A stretch of 64,000 nucleotides of DNA from Geosiphon pyriformis (GCA_016748015.1 JAAOMT010000571.1:747095-811094), one strand, 5' to 3'; shown: positions 47,400-59,200, numbered from the stretch's first letter. Translations and numbers: made by a program. Notes: a model not told the origin generated them from the letters alone.

Positions 47400-48790
47400 A
47401 ACAAAAAATGAATATACAAAAATACCAACAACTCCAACATTATATAAATACCCAATTGTTTAAAGAAAAATTATCTCAAAAGGAACAAAGAAACATAAAA
47501 CAACAATCAAAATATTTTATTAACCATCAAAATATACTTTACCAGAAGAACAGAAGAAATCCAGATTAACCAACCAGAGTAATTACAGAATCAAAGAAAG
47601 AGACAATATTATTCAACATGCACTTAGATCCAACAACAGAACATTTTCATAAAAAAGCAACTATGGAAAGAACCAGAAAAAGATACTATTGGCCATCAAT
47701 GTATCCAGACATCATTTAATATGTTCAAAACTGTGATGCTTGTCAGAGAAGAGGAAGAACAAAACTTAGTGAACCATTGAGACCAATCAAAGTAGAACAA
47801 CTATTTGATCACATTAAAATTGACTTAGTCAGACCATTAACAATTACTAGTAAAGGCAACAGATATATTGCAGTAGCTATAAATTATCTCACAAAATGGC
47901 CAGAAGCAAAAGTCATTCAAAGAGCAGATGCAGAATCTATTGCTGAATTTGTTCATCAAGATCTGATCTGTTGATATGGATGTCCAAAAGAATTATTATT
48001 AGATCAAAGAACTTATTTTGTGAATAAAACATTAGCAGAATTAAGCCAAAGATTTGGAATAAAAAAATCACTATTATCTTCATATCATCCACAAACAAAT
48101 GGGTTAGTTGAAAGGTTCAACAGAACACTGTGTAAAGCAATAGCCAAAATTTGCCAAGAAAACCAGGACAAATGGAATTTGTTTATACTATCAGTATTAT
48201 TTGCTTATCGGACAATGAAGCAAGATACCACACAAACAACATCTTTTGAATTGGTATATGGTAAAACAGCAACATTACCAGTAGAGATAGAGATCAATAC
48301 ATATCCGACTAAACCAATAACAAAAGAAAATTTCCAAAAAACATTGTTGAAAAGAACATATGACTTAATAGAAACACTAGAAAACAGATAACAGAAAGTA
48401 GCTGATAACATTCAAAAGTTACAAGAAAAGCAAAAAGAATGACATAATAACCAATTACCAGATAAACCAGTTGAATTTAAGATTGGAAACAAAGTATTAT
48501 TACATTATACTAAAGTGGAAAAACAATGGAGTAGAAAATTTGACCCCAAATGGGACGGACCATTTCACATAGAAGAAATTCTAGAAAATAGAGCTTATAA
48601 ATTAAGATGGGACAACAAAATCTTAGCCAAAGCAGCACATGGTAATTGACTGAAACCATATTACCAGATAGCATCATCATCCACCAATAACATTCCACAA
48701 CTGGGAGTACAAAGAATACTAGTTCAACCAGATAAAATTCTACAAAATTTGGAACCAATTATAGTTATTGAACCAAACACATCAAATTAA
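47400..48790 (+). pseudogene. gypsy integrase
   Basis: Zinc-binding H2C2 region (HFHKKATMERTRKRYYW...CDACQRRG, about 47637-47755), catalytic core with Asp in KIDLVRPL (about 47818), LLLDQRTYF (about 47992-48020) and Glu in QTNGLVERFNRTL (about 48095-48135), then GPFHIEEILENRAYKLRW in the C-terminal beta domain (about 48555-48612). The three DDE acidic residues remain. Five or so in-frame stops (for example 47720, 47972, 48389, 48440, 48647). gag-pol ends at TAA 48788-48790. Confidence 0.85.
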
Positions 48791-48845
48791 ACAACCAAAA
48801 GAGTATATAAAGACACAATACACATGACAAAAGCAACCAAAAAAA

Positions 48846-49415
48846 ATGGAAATACCAGATCATATTTACATCATAGCGCAACAATTGTTCCAGGCCTTAA
48901 GTCAACAACAGTTAGACATGGAAATTGTTATTAACAACCAAATAATTTGCTATCAAAACACCCAAAGAAAGACAAAAAATACACCATATTAGCAGCCACC
49001 AAAGAATAATAAAAACTGGACAGATAACTTAATAGAAAAAGTAAAAAACACTTTTGGGAAAATACCTATTATGGTATCAACAGAAGAGCTTACAAAAAAA
49101 AATTAGAAACAATAGACAAAACAACTTCTAATATCATATTGCTACTACTAGTTAGGTCAAAAGTTGAATATTCAGGAGTTGTATATCAACAAATCCAAGA
49201 GAATATTCAACCAAAACATAATACAACAAATTGAAGAATTTATTGGAAAGAAAATAAATTCAACACTACATGTTAAAACAATGTACCAATTACACAACAT
49301 ATTTGAGAACTATCCAGAAATACTGTTACACTCTGACATGGAAACCATAACCATTAACCAATGGGAAAGAATGAACAATACACAAGTAGAAGACATAAGA
49401 AACAGAGTCAAATAA
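48846..49415 (+). pseudogene. Extra ORF between integrase and 3' LTR
   Basis: A separate frame opens at ATG 48846 (MEIPDHIYIIAQQLFQALSQQQ), 55 bp after the pol stop, and is readable to TAA 49413-49415 with four or five stops around 48990-49155. The final 83 codons are open (from 49164). No signal peptide, transmembrane segment or known domain is visible. It occupies the place where errantivirus-type elements carry a third ORF, but nothing indicates an envelope. Unrecognised. Confidence 0.45.
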
Positions 49416-49479
49416 ACAATACTTGAAAATGAAGTACTAGAATTAATTCAAAATGAAGATTTCGATGGAGCTCAATATT

Positions 49480-49495
49480 AAAAAAGAGGAGATAA
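49480..49495 (+). other. Polypurine tract of gypsy element
   Basis: AAAAAAGAGGAGATAA immediately before the 3' LTR, the expected primer for plus-strand DNA synthesis. Confidence 0.75.
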
Positions 49496-50275
49496 TGTTA
49501 CTCATAAAAAGAAAACAGATATAGAAAAATAGCAGACCAATAAGAGAGTAGTAGTTAGCACATGAGCACATTGCTTAGCAATATGGAACAATGTCAGAAA
49601 TCATGGCACATTACTCAGCAATATGAGCAGTGCTTGAGAAATTATAGCACATTGCTCAAGAATGTAAGCAATCTTGTAGAACCCAAATTATGTATATATA
49701 GTGGTAGCATTAAAAGTAGAAAAGACAAACCTCTCAGTTTAAATTTGATCTAAGCAACCTTCCACATCATCAATAAATAATTATTTACTATCTCAATCTA
49801 TTTTCCACTATCAACATTTCATGTTGATAGTAATTGATATTTAACCACACTAGAACAATAGCTTTTGATCATGGCTATTAATGGGATACTAACTTGCAAT
49901 TGCTTTTGTTTATTTTTCTTTTAATTTTCTTTGTATTTCTTTTATTTGACTAAATTGATTAAAGATTAAAGCACTAAGTTACAGATGTCATAGGGACTGG
50001 TAAAAAACTCATAAAACAAGGGTAGAACACTCATAAATTTGAGAATAGCTTACCAGAAGAATTACTGGCCATCATGTTGAGAAAGAAATTTGACAAAACT
50101 GCGGTTTCGAGAAGCTACGGATAAAACCATCAATTAAGTCTCTGTTTATTATACAAAAAACTCCACAACAAAACCTTCAGAAAACACACTTTCAGATATT
50201 AACACCACATATCAACCAAGCACCAAGTTACAGGTTTGTTATTTGATTTGAGATCCCAAATAATCATCTGTAATA
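49496..50275 (+). repeat. 3' LTR of gypsy element (780 bp)
   Basis: Begins TGTTACTCATAA and ends ATCTGTAATA, where the final CA has become TA by one transition. TATATATAG at 49693-49701. Differences from the 5' LTR are mainly transitions plus the ~40-bp repeat-number difference. Confidence 0.9.
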
Positions 50276-50753
50276 CTGCTGAAAGATTAATGTTCAAAGC
50301 AAATGATTTTCTAACCAACACCTCCACAGGAGTTTTGATAATTTTTGGGTCTATCTACTTTTTGTCCAGAGAAATGGGTAAGCAAAGAGTAAGAACAACC
50401 TCATCATCTTCCATGTAAAAATTGGGAGAGTTAAGTGAGGAGCCAAAACCAACACCAATATTAACATGTTTTGTCTTGAGAGTAGTAACAGCCAAGTCTA
50501 AATGAGATCTACTATTCACACCAGTCATGCCAACATCCTTATCATTACCAGACAGACTATTCATATTAGAATACACACTATTACCAGGACTAGATTTACT
50601 CAAGGAGATATCTTTCTCATTATCAGAGTGTTTAACATTTTCAAGAACCACTTTTTTCTTTTGAGCAAAGAAACCACCAGCAGAATTATGAAAAGCACCT
50701 TTGAGTGCCTTCTTTTTAGACATATTACTGCCAGAAACAGTCTTTAAATCCAT
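50276..50753 (-). pseudogene. LINE F ORF1, 5' part
   Basis: Begins at ATG 50753 (MDLKTVSGSNMSKKK). The Lys/Ser-rich N-terminal region aligns with copies C and E. One stop near 50357 follows a LDKK motif. Continues at 39348 beyond the gypsy insertion. Confidence 0.8.
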
Positions 50754-50875
50754 GACAAAAGGGTTATTATTTAAAAAAATGATGATATAAACTAACAAGA
50801 AAAAAATAGAAAAACTTTTTTTTTAGAAAACATGCTTTTTGAGAATTTTTTGGAGGTAAGAGAGAAAGAAGTTTT

Positions 50876-51380
50876 TAGTATTTTTAATTATTGTTAAACT
50901 TTTTGTATTAATTTAAAATATTATTACTTAATAAAATTCAACTTTAAAAGTTTTGAAAAAACTTATTAATTTGAAATATTTAATTAAAGCATTATATAAA
51001 GCAATATAATATAAAAATAATTAACATATTTATTAAGATAATAACAAATTGGCTACTTTATTTTTGAATTTAAATGAATAAAAAAAATTAAACTATTTAT
51101 TTATTTATATTTATTTAAAATAACAAGATTTTTAAGTAATAATACATATTTTATTTTATTTTATCCAATAATTAAAAAATTTTTTATTTATTTTTAATAT
51201 GTTTTTTTATATATATTTAATAAATCAACAATTTAACAAATTTGTAATACAATTCTTAAATCTATAAAATTAGAACTTTTAGCTTCTTTATTAAATTTAA
51301 GATTCAAATTATTAGCTTTTATATTAAAAAAAAATTTTATTTTTATTAAAATCTTTTATTAAACAATTTTTTTTTTATGT
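50876..51380. other. AT-rich filler
   Basis: A/T-rich stretch between the 5' end of LINE F and the decayed LINE G. Nothing recognisable. Confidence 0.6.
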
Positions 51381-53580
51381 GTTTAATGAATAAAGTTTAA
51401 CTATTATCTAAAATTAAAAACAAACTAAAAATTGTAGTACTAAATATAATTTACATATTTTTTACATATAATCAGCTACTTAAACCAGTTTAAGTTATAT
51501 TATATTGTAATTTTAAACAAAATATTATTATTAAAAACCAATTTAATTAACAAATTAGCTGTTTTTAAGACATTAATCTTAATATTAGCAAATTCATGTT
51601 TCTAAAACAATAGCAAATTAAAAAACATATTATTATCAACAACAAAAAAATTTATATAAGAACCAAATATGTCAATTTTATTATAGTTATACTTAACTTT
51701 TAATGTAATCATTTCTTGTTTTAACTTACCAACAGTTTTATTAAAAACTTTAATATATACCAGAAACTTATTGATCTTAAGACTAAGAATACTATTCAAA
51801 ATAAAATTTTCTTTAATAAATTGTTTAAAAACAATAACCAAAAAACTAACAAATTCAATAATAAATTTAATTAATATAGTCAATTTGGCCAAATCAGCTT
51901 TCAAAAAAATCAACTACAAAAAAACCAAAAAATTATTAACAATTATAGAAAAAAGAGCAAGAATTATCAGAAATAAAAATTCAGAAGAGCTTAAAAAAAC
52001 AGAAATTTTAACATAAAACTTAGTATTTACAAAATATGATATAAATACTTTGGAAATTTTAAAAGAAAAAAGTAAAAACACTTTATAATCTACAATTAAA
52101 TAGTTTATTTTTTAACACTTAAAACAGTATTAACAACCAGAAATTTTTCATCAGATATAATACTTTCTTAGTGTATTAGCTTTAACTACTATTATATCCA
52201 AATTAGCTTAAAATTTAAATATAAAAGCAAACTAAAAACAATAACCAAAATTAAAAAAACAAAGAATAAAACATGTTTGATTACCAATCTGAAAGATTAT
52301 ATTATTAATTTTAAAAGCAATACAACCAAAAAAAAGATTAATTAACTTGGTTTTAAACTTATTATAAGACAAAATAGTCTTATTTTAATTTACCAAAAGA
52401 AAAATCTTAATATTATTTTTATTTATCAATATTAACTAATAATTTAAAACAGATACAGCAGTATTTAGCTCTTTGAAATAAACAATAATATATTGTTAAA
52501 CACTTAATAGGCTTTAGTATAACATAGATAATTTTATCAAACTTATTAAGTGCTGTCTTAATATTAGTAACAAACATATCTAAAGACACATAATAACAGC
52601 AAAAAAGAAATTAATCTTAAAAAACACCAAAAACTTGGCAATTTTAAGAATAACCAAGTAAATAAAACTTATAAGCTTAACCAAAAAAGCAGCTTTTAAA
52701 AACCATTAAAAAACAAACTCCATACAAAAGAGTTTTATATTGTTTTTTACAACTGACTTTACATTTAAAAAACTATATACAAATTGAAAAACAGCCTTAA
52801 TATAAGCCAATTTGATCTTAAAAGTTGTATTAAACACCAGAATAAAGGCCATCATTTAGCAAATCTTTAACAATCAGTAATAGTTTTCCAAGTGTTATTA
52901 GCAACAGCATCAGAAACTAAAAGAAGTAATAATAAATCAGTTTTTATTTGTTCAGTTCAGTTCTTAAAAACAAATGATCTAATAAAAGATTATTGCTTTG
53001 TTTTTAAAACCAATAAGAATTTATTAAAAGATATTATATTTGACAATATAACCAGTAATTAATTTTGGCCTATTTTAGACAATATGTTGGATAATATAAT
53101 AGAAATCTCATCTAAAATCTTATTTAAAATCACAAAAAAGTTCAGTATAACAATAGCAGAAGCAAGCAACTGCTCCTGCTTTTTGGAATCTTGGCCTTTC
53201 TGAGTATTTTCAAAAAAGTAATACTAATAACACCAGGTGTAATAACAATAGTTGGAAAAATTAGCTTGTTAACAAGCCTACTATTAAAAACTTTTAGGCT
53301 TTTAGTGGAGCAAAAACAACACTAAAACTAATCCAAGTGTGTCTTTTTAAAAGAATTTTGACTGGTAAAAAACCAGCCAAAGATGAGAAAGATGTTTTAA
53401 CGACTACCAAAGACAGTCTTTCATTACTATTATTAAGAAGAAAGCTTCTAAAACATTCTGTCTAACTGCTTTCATAACAGAAAAAACTTTTCTGGTTGAA
53501 ACTTTATTAAATATCTTAGAAGAGATATAAGGTGCAGCCTTTTTACTCTTTGCTCTAATCGTAGTCATGAAATTAAGGAA
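51381..53580 (-). mobile_element. Decayed LINE-like element G
   Basis: The low-coordinate end (TTTAATGAATAAAGTTTAAC..., then ACATATAATCAGCTACTTAAACC) parallels the 3' terminus of copies C and F. The high-coordinate end has ATG at about 53569 on the minus strand followed by TTIRAKSKKAAP, unlike the MDLE start of the other copies. The body is A/C-rich with about 20% G+C and two weak ORFs near 51602-52016. Only about 2.2 kb remain, so it is probably internally deleted or from a related subfamily. Identification rests mainly on the 3' end. Confidence 0.4.
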
Positions 53581-53610
53581 ACAAAGAGTTTTTTTTTTTT
53601 ACATATATAT

Positions 53611-53830
53611 ATACAACCTGAACCAATATCTGTTTTGAATAATGATAGTTCTTTTGAAATGTTCGATTTTTTATTTGAATCTTCTTATACTGAATTAGAT
53701 CTTTACCTTAATGTTCCTGATTTATTCCTTTCGAAAAAAATCGTCCAATTGCATGGTGAAAAACACATGCTAATACTTTTCCAATCCCAGCAAGTTCTGT
53801 TCCTTCTGAAAAATGCAAATAAAATTAAAA
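53611..53830 (+). pseudogene. Frameshifted gene fragment, possible transcription factor
   Basis: Open frame from about 53611 (EPISVLNNDSSFEMFDFLFE, then YTELDLYLNVPDLFL) to about 53770. Continuing in the frame one base over gives ANTFPIPASSVPSEKCK and a stop at 53822, so a single-base indel near 53770 is likely. The acidic/aromatic composition resembles an activation region of GCN4-type bZIP factors, but no bZIP is present, so this is a guess. It abuts the decayed LINE G and may be a gene truncated by it. Confidence 0.35.
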
Positions 53831-53879
53831 TATTATGTTTTATATTATTATAAATCATATATTTACTATTTAGCCATTT

Positions 53880-54112
53880 ACAATTAATTTCTATATAGGG
53901 AAATTAATCAAATCGGTTAACCAGTTTTAACCATTTAATTTAATCAGTTAACCGGTTACAAAAATTTTAACCGGTTAGAATCACTAGTAACATCGCGATC
54001 TTACTAGATAAAACTTGTTAGTATCTCCATTCTTATGTTACAAAAAACTTTATTTTTGAAAAGTACCGTTTAATTTGACACTATAGATACAAAATAAAAG
54101 CCAAATCTTATT
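53880..54112. promoter_or_regulatory. Upstream region of CHY gene, with AACCGGTT repeats
   Basis: Near 53917-53980 the palindromic AACCGGTTA and variants (TTAACCAG, TTAACCGG, AACCGGTTAG) occur five times. This could be a small repeat or a binding-site cluster. The following 110 bp are AT-rich and lead to ATG 54113; no clear TATA box. Confidence 0.35.
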
Positions 54113-55628
54113 ATGGCTTCAATCGATGATTCTAAAGTCATCACTGATATTAAGGAAGAAAATATAGAAAAGAATTCTTCTGAAAATGAGAACTCTAACC
54201 AAATTGCTGCTGACGAGATTCAAAGCCAGTTGAAATCCGAAATTCTTGCAACTTCTAAAGATCCAAACACATCAGATGCCGTAAAAGCAAATAAAGTACA
54301 TTTAAAAATATCATTTAATTTTCAAAAACGTTTGATTTGAAAATGGCTACAATGAAATTTTGCTTCATCATTTCGAGGATTTAATAAGTTTAAACTGGAA
54401 AGAACTTACGAAAAACTTTAAGGCGATTTCAAAATCTTCATCCAAAAAACCTACTTCTCAAGATTTGGAAAAAACATATCATGTAAGCAAAAAAAAAGCA
54501 AGTGAGTCTCTTTCCGTTCAATAAAACTAACAAATAAAGGCTATTAGAACGAAAGGTTGGAGATTCTAGGATGCCAGCATTATCGACGTGGTGCTAGACT
54601 GCAAGCGAACTGTTGTGGAGAATGGTTTACTTGTAGAGTGTGCCACGATGAAGCATCTGATCATCAAATTCCCCGGTAAACATCTCCTTTTTTCATGCAG
54701 TTAATCCTCCCCAAACAAGAACTGACCTTTTTTTACTTCCGAATTTAGACACGAGACCAAGAAAATGCTATGTATGTATTGCAAATGTATTCAGATTCCG
54801 GCAAAAGAATGCATAAATTGTCAGCGTGTTTTAGCATGCTATTATTGTGATGATTGCAAATTTTGGGATGATGACCCCAATAAATCCATCTATCATTGCG
54901 ATGGCTGTGGAATATGTCGCATCGGATTGGGCTTGGGGATTGATTTTTTCCATTGCGAAATTTGTAATTACTGCCTACCATTGGCTTCATCAACACATAA
55001 ATGCAAAGAGAACAAGCTGGGACATGATTGCCCAATTTGTGGGGAATATTTGTTCACCTCGACAACCAGCGCTTTCACTATGGTATGTTGTCTTGGTAGT
55101 AATTATACCCAATATTTTAACCCAAATCAGAGCTTTTGTTTTTTTTATCATTAATTTTAGCCATGTGGGCATGCCATACATCAAAATTGTTACATCGAAT
55201 ATACTTTTGATGCCTATCAGTGTCCTATATGCTGGAAATCACTTCGTGATATGCAATCATATTACGAACGAATCGATACTATTCTCTCAACACAAAGGAT
55301 GCCGCCGGAATATGAGCATTTCGTATCCACCATTCTATGCAATGATTGCGAGAGAAAAAGTACCACAAAATATGATTTTATTTATCATAAATGCCAGCAT
55401 TGTGACGGATATAACACTAAAATACTGGAAATTAATGAAGAACTTCCACAAGAACCTGATAGTGAGCCCGAATCATTAGAATCAAGCTCTGATTCGATAG
55501 ATCGTGTTGACGATGGTAGCAGCAGTGTCAACTCATTGGTCAATACTTTAATTAGTTCTTTGCGAAGCGCTTTTTCTAGTAGCAGCACCGTTCTCGACAA
55601 TTCTGATAGACATACCTCTTCGACCTAG
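54113..55628 (+). CDS. CHY/RING zinc-finger E3 ubiquitin ligase (RCHY1/Pirh2-like)
   Basis: Five exons fit in phase: 54113-54295, 54378-54482, 54548-54675, 54749-55082, 55161-55628, about 405 residues. The N-terminus is charged and low-complexity. The CHY finger starts at LGCQHYRRGARLQ and continues with CRVCHDEASDHQIPR, MLCMYC, CINC, YYCDDCKFWDDD. A CTCHY-type finger follows (YHCDGCGICRIG, FFHCEICNYCLP), then RING-H2: HDCPICGEYLF, split by the last intron, and PCGHAIHQNCY, YQCPIC. After it a C-terminal Cys ribbon (LCNDCERKS, HKCQHC) and a Ser-rich tail. This order is that of RCHY1/Pirh2, which ubiquitinates protein targets with an E2. Exon 1-2 junction is the least certain. Confidence 0.9.
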
Positions 55629-56219
55629 GATAATTTTGGAAAATATAACCTGAGCTTTAAGTTTTTAAACATTTCGTGTGAGCAGTGAAATTCGAAATAT
55701 ATCCTTTATTCATTTCACCAATTGTTCTTGTTGGTCCAATACCTTCGCGGACATCAATAACTTTACATATCATAGAAATAAATATTGCTAGTTCTAGCAT
55801 TTATCATTTGGCCTGCATTTCTAAAAAGGAGCCTTGAAACCGAACGTACTTTTGAGTACTCTTTTCCCAACATTCTAAACTTGTTCCAATCTCAACCTCC
55901 AACCGTTATTATCCTAAAATTTGATTTAAATGGGTGGGATGGCAATTAAAATTATTGTAACAGTCTGATATTTGAACCTGAAAATAGCTAAAGAAATGTT
56001 GAAGATTGAACCATTCAATTGTTAAGTAAAAAGCTATTAATTTTATATTAAGTACTAAATGTTGATGTTAATATAAGAATCAGTTTGTAGAGAAAAAAAT
56101 GCTTAAATTGAAGATGCTCATGATCTTCGTGCCACAACTTTTCTTAAGATACGCGCGTGATCTGCAAAGAATTCGAAGACTATTTATTCACAAATTCTGG
56201 GGCTCAGTTGTTGAAAAAA
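55629..56219. other. Intergenic, 590 bp
   Basis: Probably the 3' UTR of the CHY gene and the promoter or 5' UTR (possibly a short first exon) of the TAF1C-like gene. An alternative ATG lies at 56099 in another frame. No motif I can name. Confidence 0.5.
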
Positions 56220-59200
56220 ATGCAACACTTCAAGTCTGACTTAGCTCCTGCCTACACTTGGCCTCAAATTAACAATACTTTGAAAATTTTAAATTTTGGG
56301 AATTTTGCTGGAGTGTCATACGATGAAAGGGAGCTCACTTATAACTTAATGAACAATGTTTCCACCTGTATGAAATTTCATATTTTTTTTTATCAAGGTT
56401 TAGAAGCCTTATTAATAAAATTTTTTTGATCATGTTACGATTTAGTAAAAACGGACACCAAGCTGATAACACTGTCCCCTATAGTTCAAATATTTCCAGG
56501 AACACGCCCCTACGAACCTGACACCTTAAACCTTCGTGATTTGAAAGCAGAACAAGCCTACATAAGAGAAATGGTACATGGAGAATCTCTAATTCCACAG
56601 GAATCCTTTCTGCTTCAAAACTGTCTTTTATATTTGACTAACATCAGCTAGGTAAATTCTTCGTTAGATTTCTACCCAGAATTCGGCATATCAGATGAAT
56701 TATTGACTCAAAGTATCGCAGAAAGTTTACGCGTCCAGAGTCGCACGGCGACTAATGATCACCTAACCGGAAATTTAGTTGCTTTCGGCGAATTTGAGCC
56801 TGTGAAAGATGATTTATGCAAATTTATTGCCTTTCCTATGGGAGTAATCGGGAACGAACTTAGTATGATATTTTTGTACCATACTCGTCGATTTGTAAAC
56901 TATTTCATAAAAATGACATGATTGGTCATTATGACAGATATATCAATCATTGACTCAGAGAAAAAACAGCACAATGAGCGTTTCAACTTGAAACTTCAAA
57001 AAATTATACCGACGGGTGTACCAATTACAAAGTTTAAAACACCAATTCTGCAAATCGAATCTTCCTTTGCGGAAACGATACATCCAGGCGCTTGGAGTTC
57101 CGGGTTCATAAATCCCTGTATACAATTCACTTTATTTTATTTAGCAATATACTTATAAATTCAGCTTCCAGCTTACACCAGAACTACAATAAATATTTCA
57201 ATTTGAAGCTATAGTTGCAGTTCGCACGGCCAGTGGAACTACATTTTTACACTTAAGATCTACAACACCAGACGATGCAGAATGGGATTCCCTACCGCTA
57301 CTGGCTCTCCCTCTGGCGAATATATCAAATAGAGACGATAAAGGACAATTGCATCAACAAAGTCATTTCACTTTTAATCCTTCTATATATGGTGAAGCAG
57401 CAATAGTAAATGAAAACGGTGGTATTCATATATGGAATATAAACAGAGCACACAAAAGAAAAATGTTAGTTGAAATCACTATTCAATTCTATTCCTTTCT
57501 AATAATTGATATGCTTTTAGGTCTATTGTGGGATTTGATTATAGGACTATTCGTGAAGCAGATACAGTTTCTGACCGGTCTTTCACCACTCCGATGTACT
57601 GTCAGTATGGTGCACATCCTAGATCGCTTATGGTTGCGTCAAATTTAAAAGTTGATTTATTTGATCTCAGGGTATTTTTATTTCAGATATCTCACGGCCT
57701 CTTAAGCAAAATGTCCAAGCAAATTATCAACTGAAATTTTAACTTTACGCAGAAATCTTCACAACCTGTTAACTTATATAATGTTGAAACTGGTGATAAA
57801 ATACATGCATTCCAGCGTTCTTTGGCACCTCATGGCTATCAATCCGTTTTGGCTTTAGCAACAAAGGTTATTTTATTAGATCATCGATTTCCCAATAGAC
57901 CTTTGCTCAGTTGGAATCATTATCACAATCGTGATCCTCCATGTGGCATCCAAATGATGACTAAGAATAAAGGTTCGGGGTATATTTCGTTATTATAACT
58001 TAATACCAAGCTAATATATCTATTTTCTAACTTTACGATAACATGTTACATTAGATACTATGGTGGTTGTCTGGTCAAAGCATGAGCCAAAATTAAGCGC
58101 TTATCATTTTTCTACCTCGGCTATTGGATCTGTGACGTCCAAATCTCAGCCCGTCTCACTCCCCTCGTTTTATTCTCATCCTGCCTACCATCGTTCACGA
58201 TATCCTAGATATCATTTTGAGCCTTATAAATATTCAACCAACAAACCAAGAATAAAAATCCGTTACGAAGCGCTGACCGAACCTTACCGTAGATTGCCAC
58301 CCTTAATGAGCTTGAGGCTTATGGAAAATGAGATTACATTCATTCAGAGACGTAATATGCACACTGAAAGTCAAGACCATGAATCTGACAAAGACATTCA
58401 GCATATTTCCGAAACTGGTTTTTTCTTTAGTGGGCTTCAATTATGTTATACGGGTGCCATATACTCACAGATGTTTTATTTAAGCTCTGATACCAAATTT
58501 TCTTCCAAAGTACTTGCATCTGGAAATCGGATTGACCCAGAAATATTCAATTTTCCCCAAATTATCAAAGATTTAGAGCTGCGTGCTGCGCAAGAACATC
58601 TCATTGGCTCTTTACCTGATCTCAAATATAAAAAGATTACGCTATTCTTTGTGGATAAACTTTGGGAATGTGAGTGTCACTTTGTTATTTCAACCATCCT
58701 TTTAAACCTTTGACTTACACATTACATCCTCAAGATATTGCTCGAGAATTTTTATTACATCCTGTATACGAGATGAAATCAGATAAAGATATCAAGATCG
58801 GCGTTTCTTTTTCAAATTGGGAGAGTGTTGATCAATTTTTTCATCAATACGGGCTCGAAAATGGTTTTAATTGCATCAAAACCTTTCGAATTAAGGATAC
58901 CACCGGAAAAATATGTGCTACATCATACTCTTGTGACTATCAAGATCGTACTTGTGCATGGGGTGTCAAGCTCTTTCACCAAAAATCTTCTGGGCGTATT
59001 GTAATTTTACAACTTTTAGAAAATCATAATCACGTTGTTTACCGATTTTCTTCAACTTTGATGCGAACATTTGAGGATAATGATAGTTCAATATTTGACA
59101 AATATTTGGAAGTGAAAGAAGACCAAAGTATACCTCCAGACTGCCTCGGCTATTTCCACCTTGACATGATTTTTGATTCTTCACATCCTTTGACTTTGTA

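Larger units (their letters stand above)
39349..50275 (+). mobile_element. Ty3/gypsy LTR retrotransposon with dUTPase-like domain
   Basis: A 10,927-bp element with LTRs 39349-40088 and 49496-50275, and a 4-bp duplication CTAC (39345-39348) / CTGC (50276-50279, one transition). Domain order gag, CCHC, protease, cysteine-rich segment, dUTPase-like, RT, RNase H, integrase is the gypsy order (RT before integrase) with unusual additions. From about 42000 to 48790 all domains lie in one frame, so gag and pol were probably a single polyprotein. A 1,011-bp solo LTR is nested in gag. Key residues are mutated in protease and RT and there are many stops: dead copy. Orientation is opposite to its LINE host. 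Confidence 0.9.
33161..50875 (-). mobile_element. LINE copy F, full length, split by gypsy element
   Basis: Minus-strand LINE whose 5' end (50276-50875) and remainder (33161-39348) are separated by a 10.9-kb LTR retrotransposon. Without the insertion it is about 6.8 kb. The 3' terminus (GTGAGTACAGTCCAACCAC) matches copy C. Joining 39348 to 50280 in silico (one copy of the CTAC/CTGC duplication) restores the ORF1 frame at NLSAVESKF, equal in length to the other copies. Confidence 0.85.

Noticed and set aside
51771-52016. Plus-strand 81-codon Lys-rich ORF
   Set aside because: Lies antisense in the decayed A/C-rich element G; Lys/Ile/Asn-only composition is expected from AT-rich DNA.
54847-55479. 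Long 210-codon plus ORF overlapping the CHY gene
   Set aside because: It is another frame of the CHY exons. The zinc-finger frame has the conserved cysteines and consistent splice phases.
56640-56660. Premature TAG inside the TAF1C-like gene
   Set aside because: A 78-nt intron 56574-56651 with GT...CTAACATCAGCTAG fits in phase and removes the TAG, as do all other introns of the gene.
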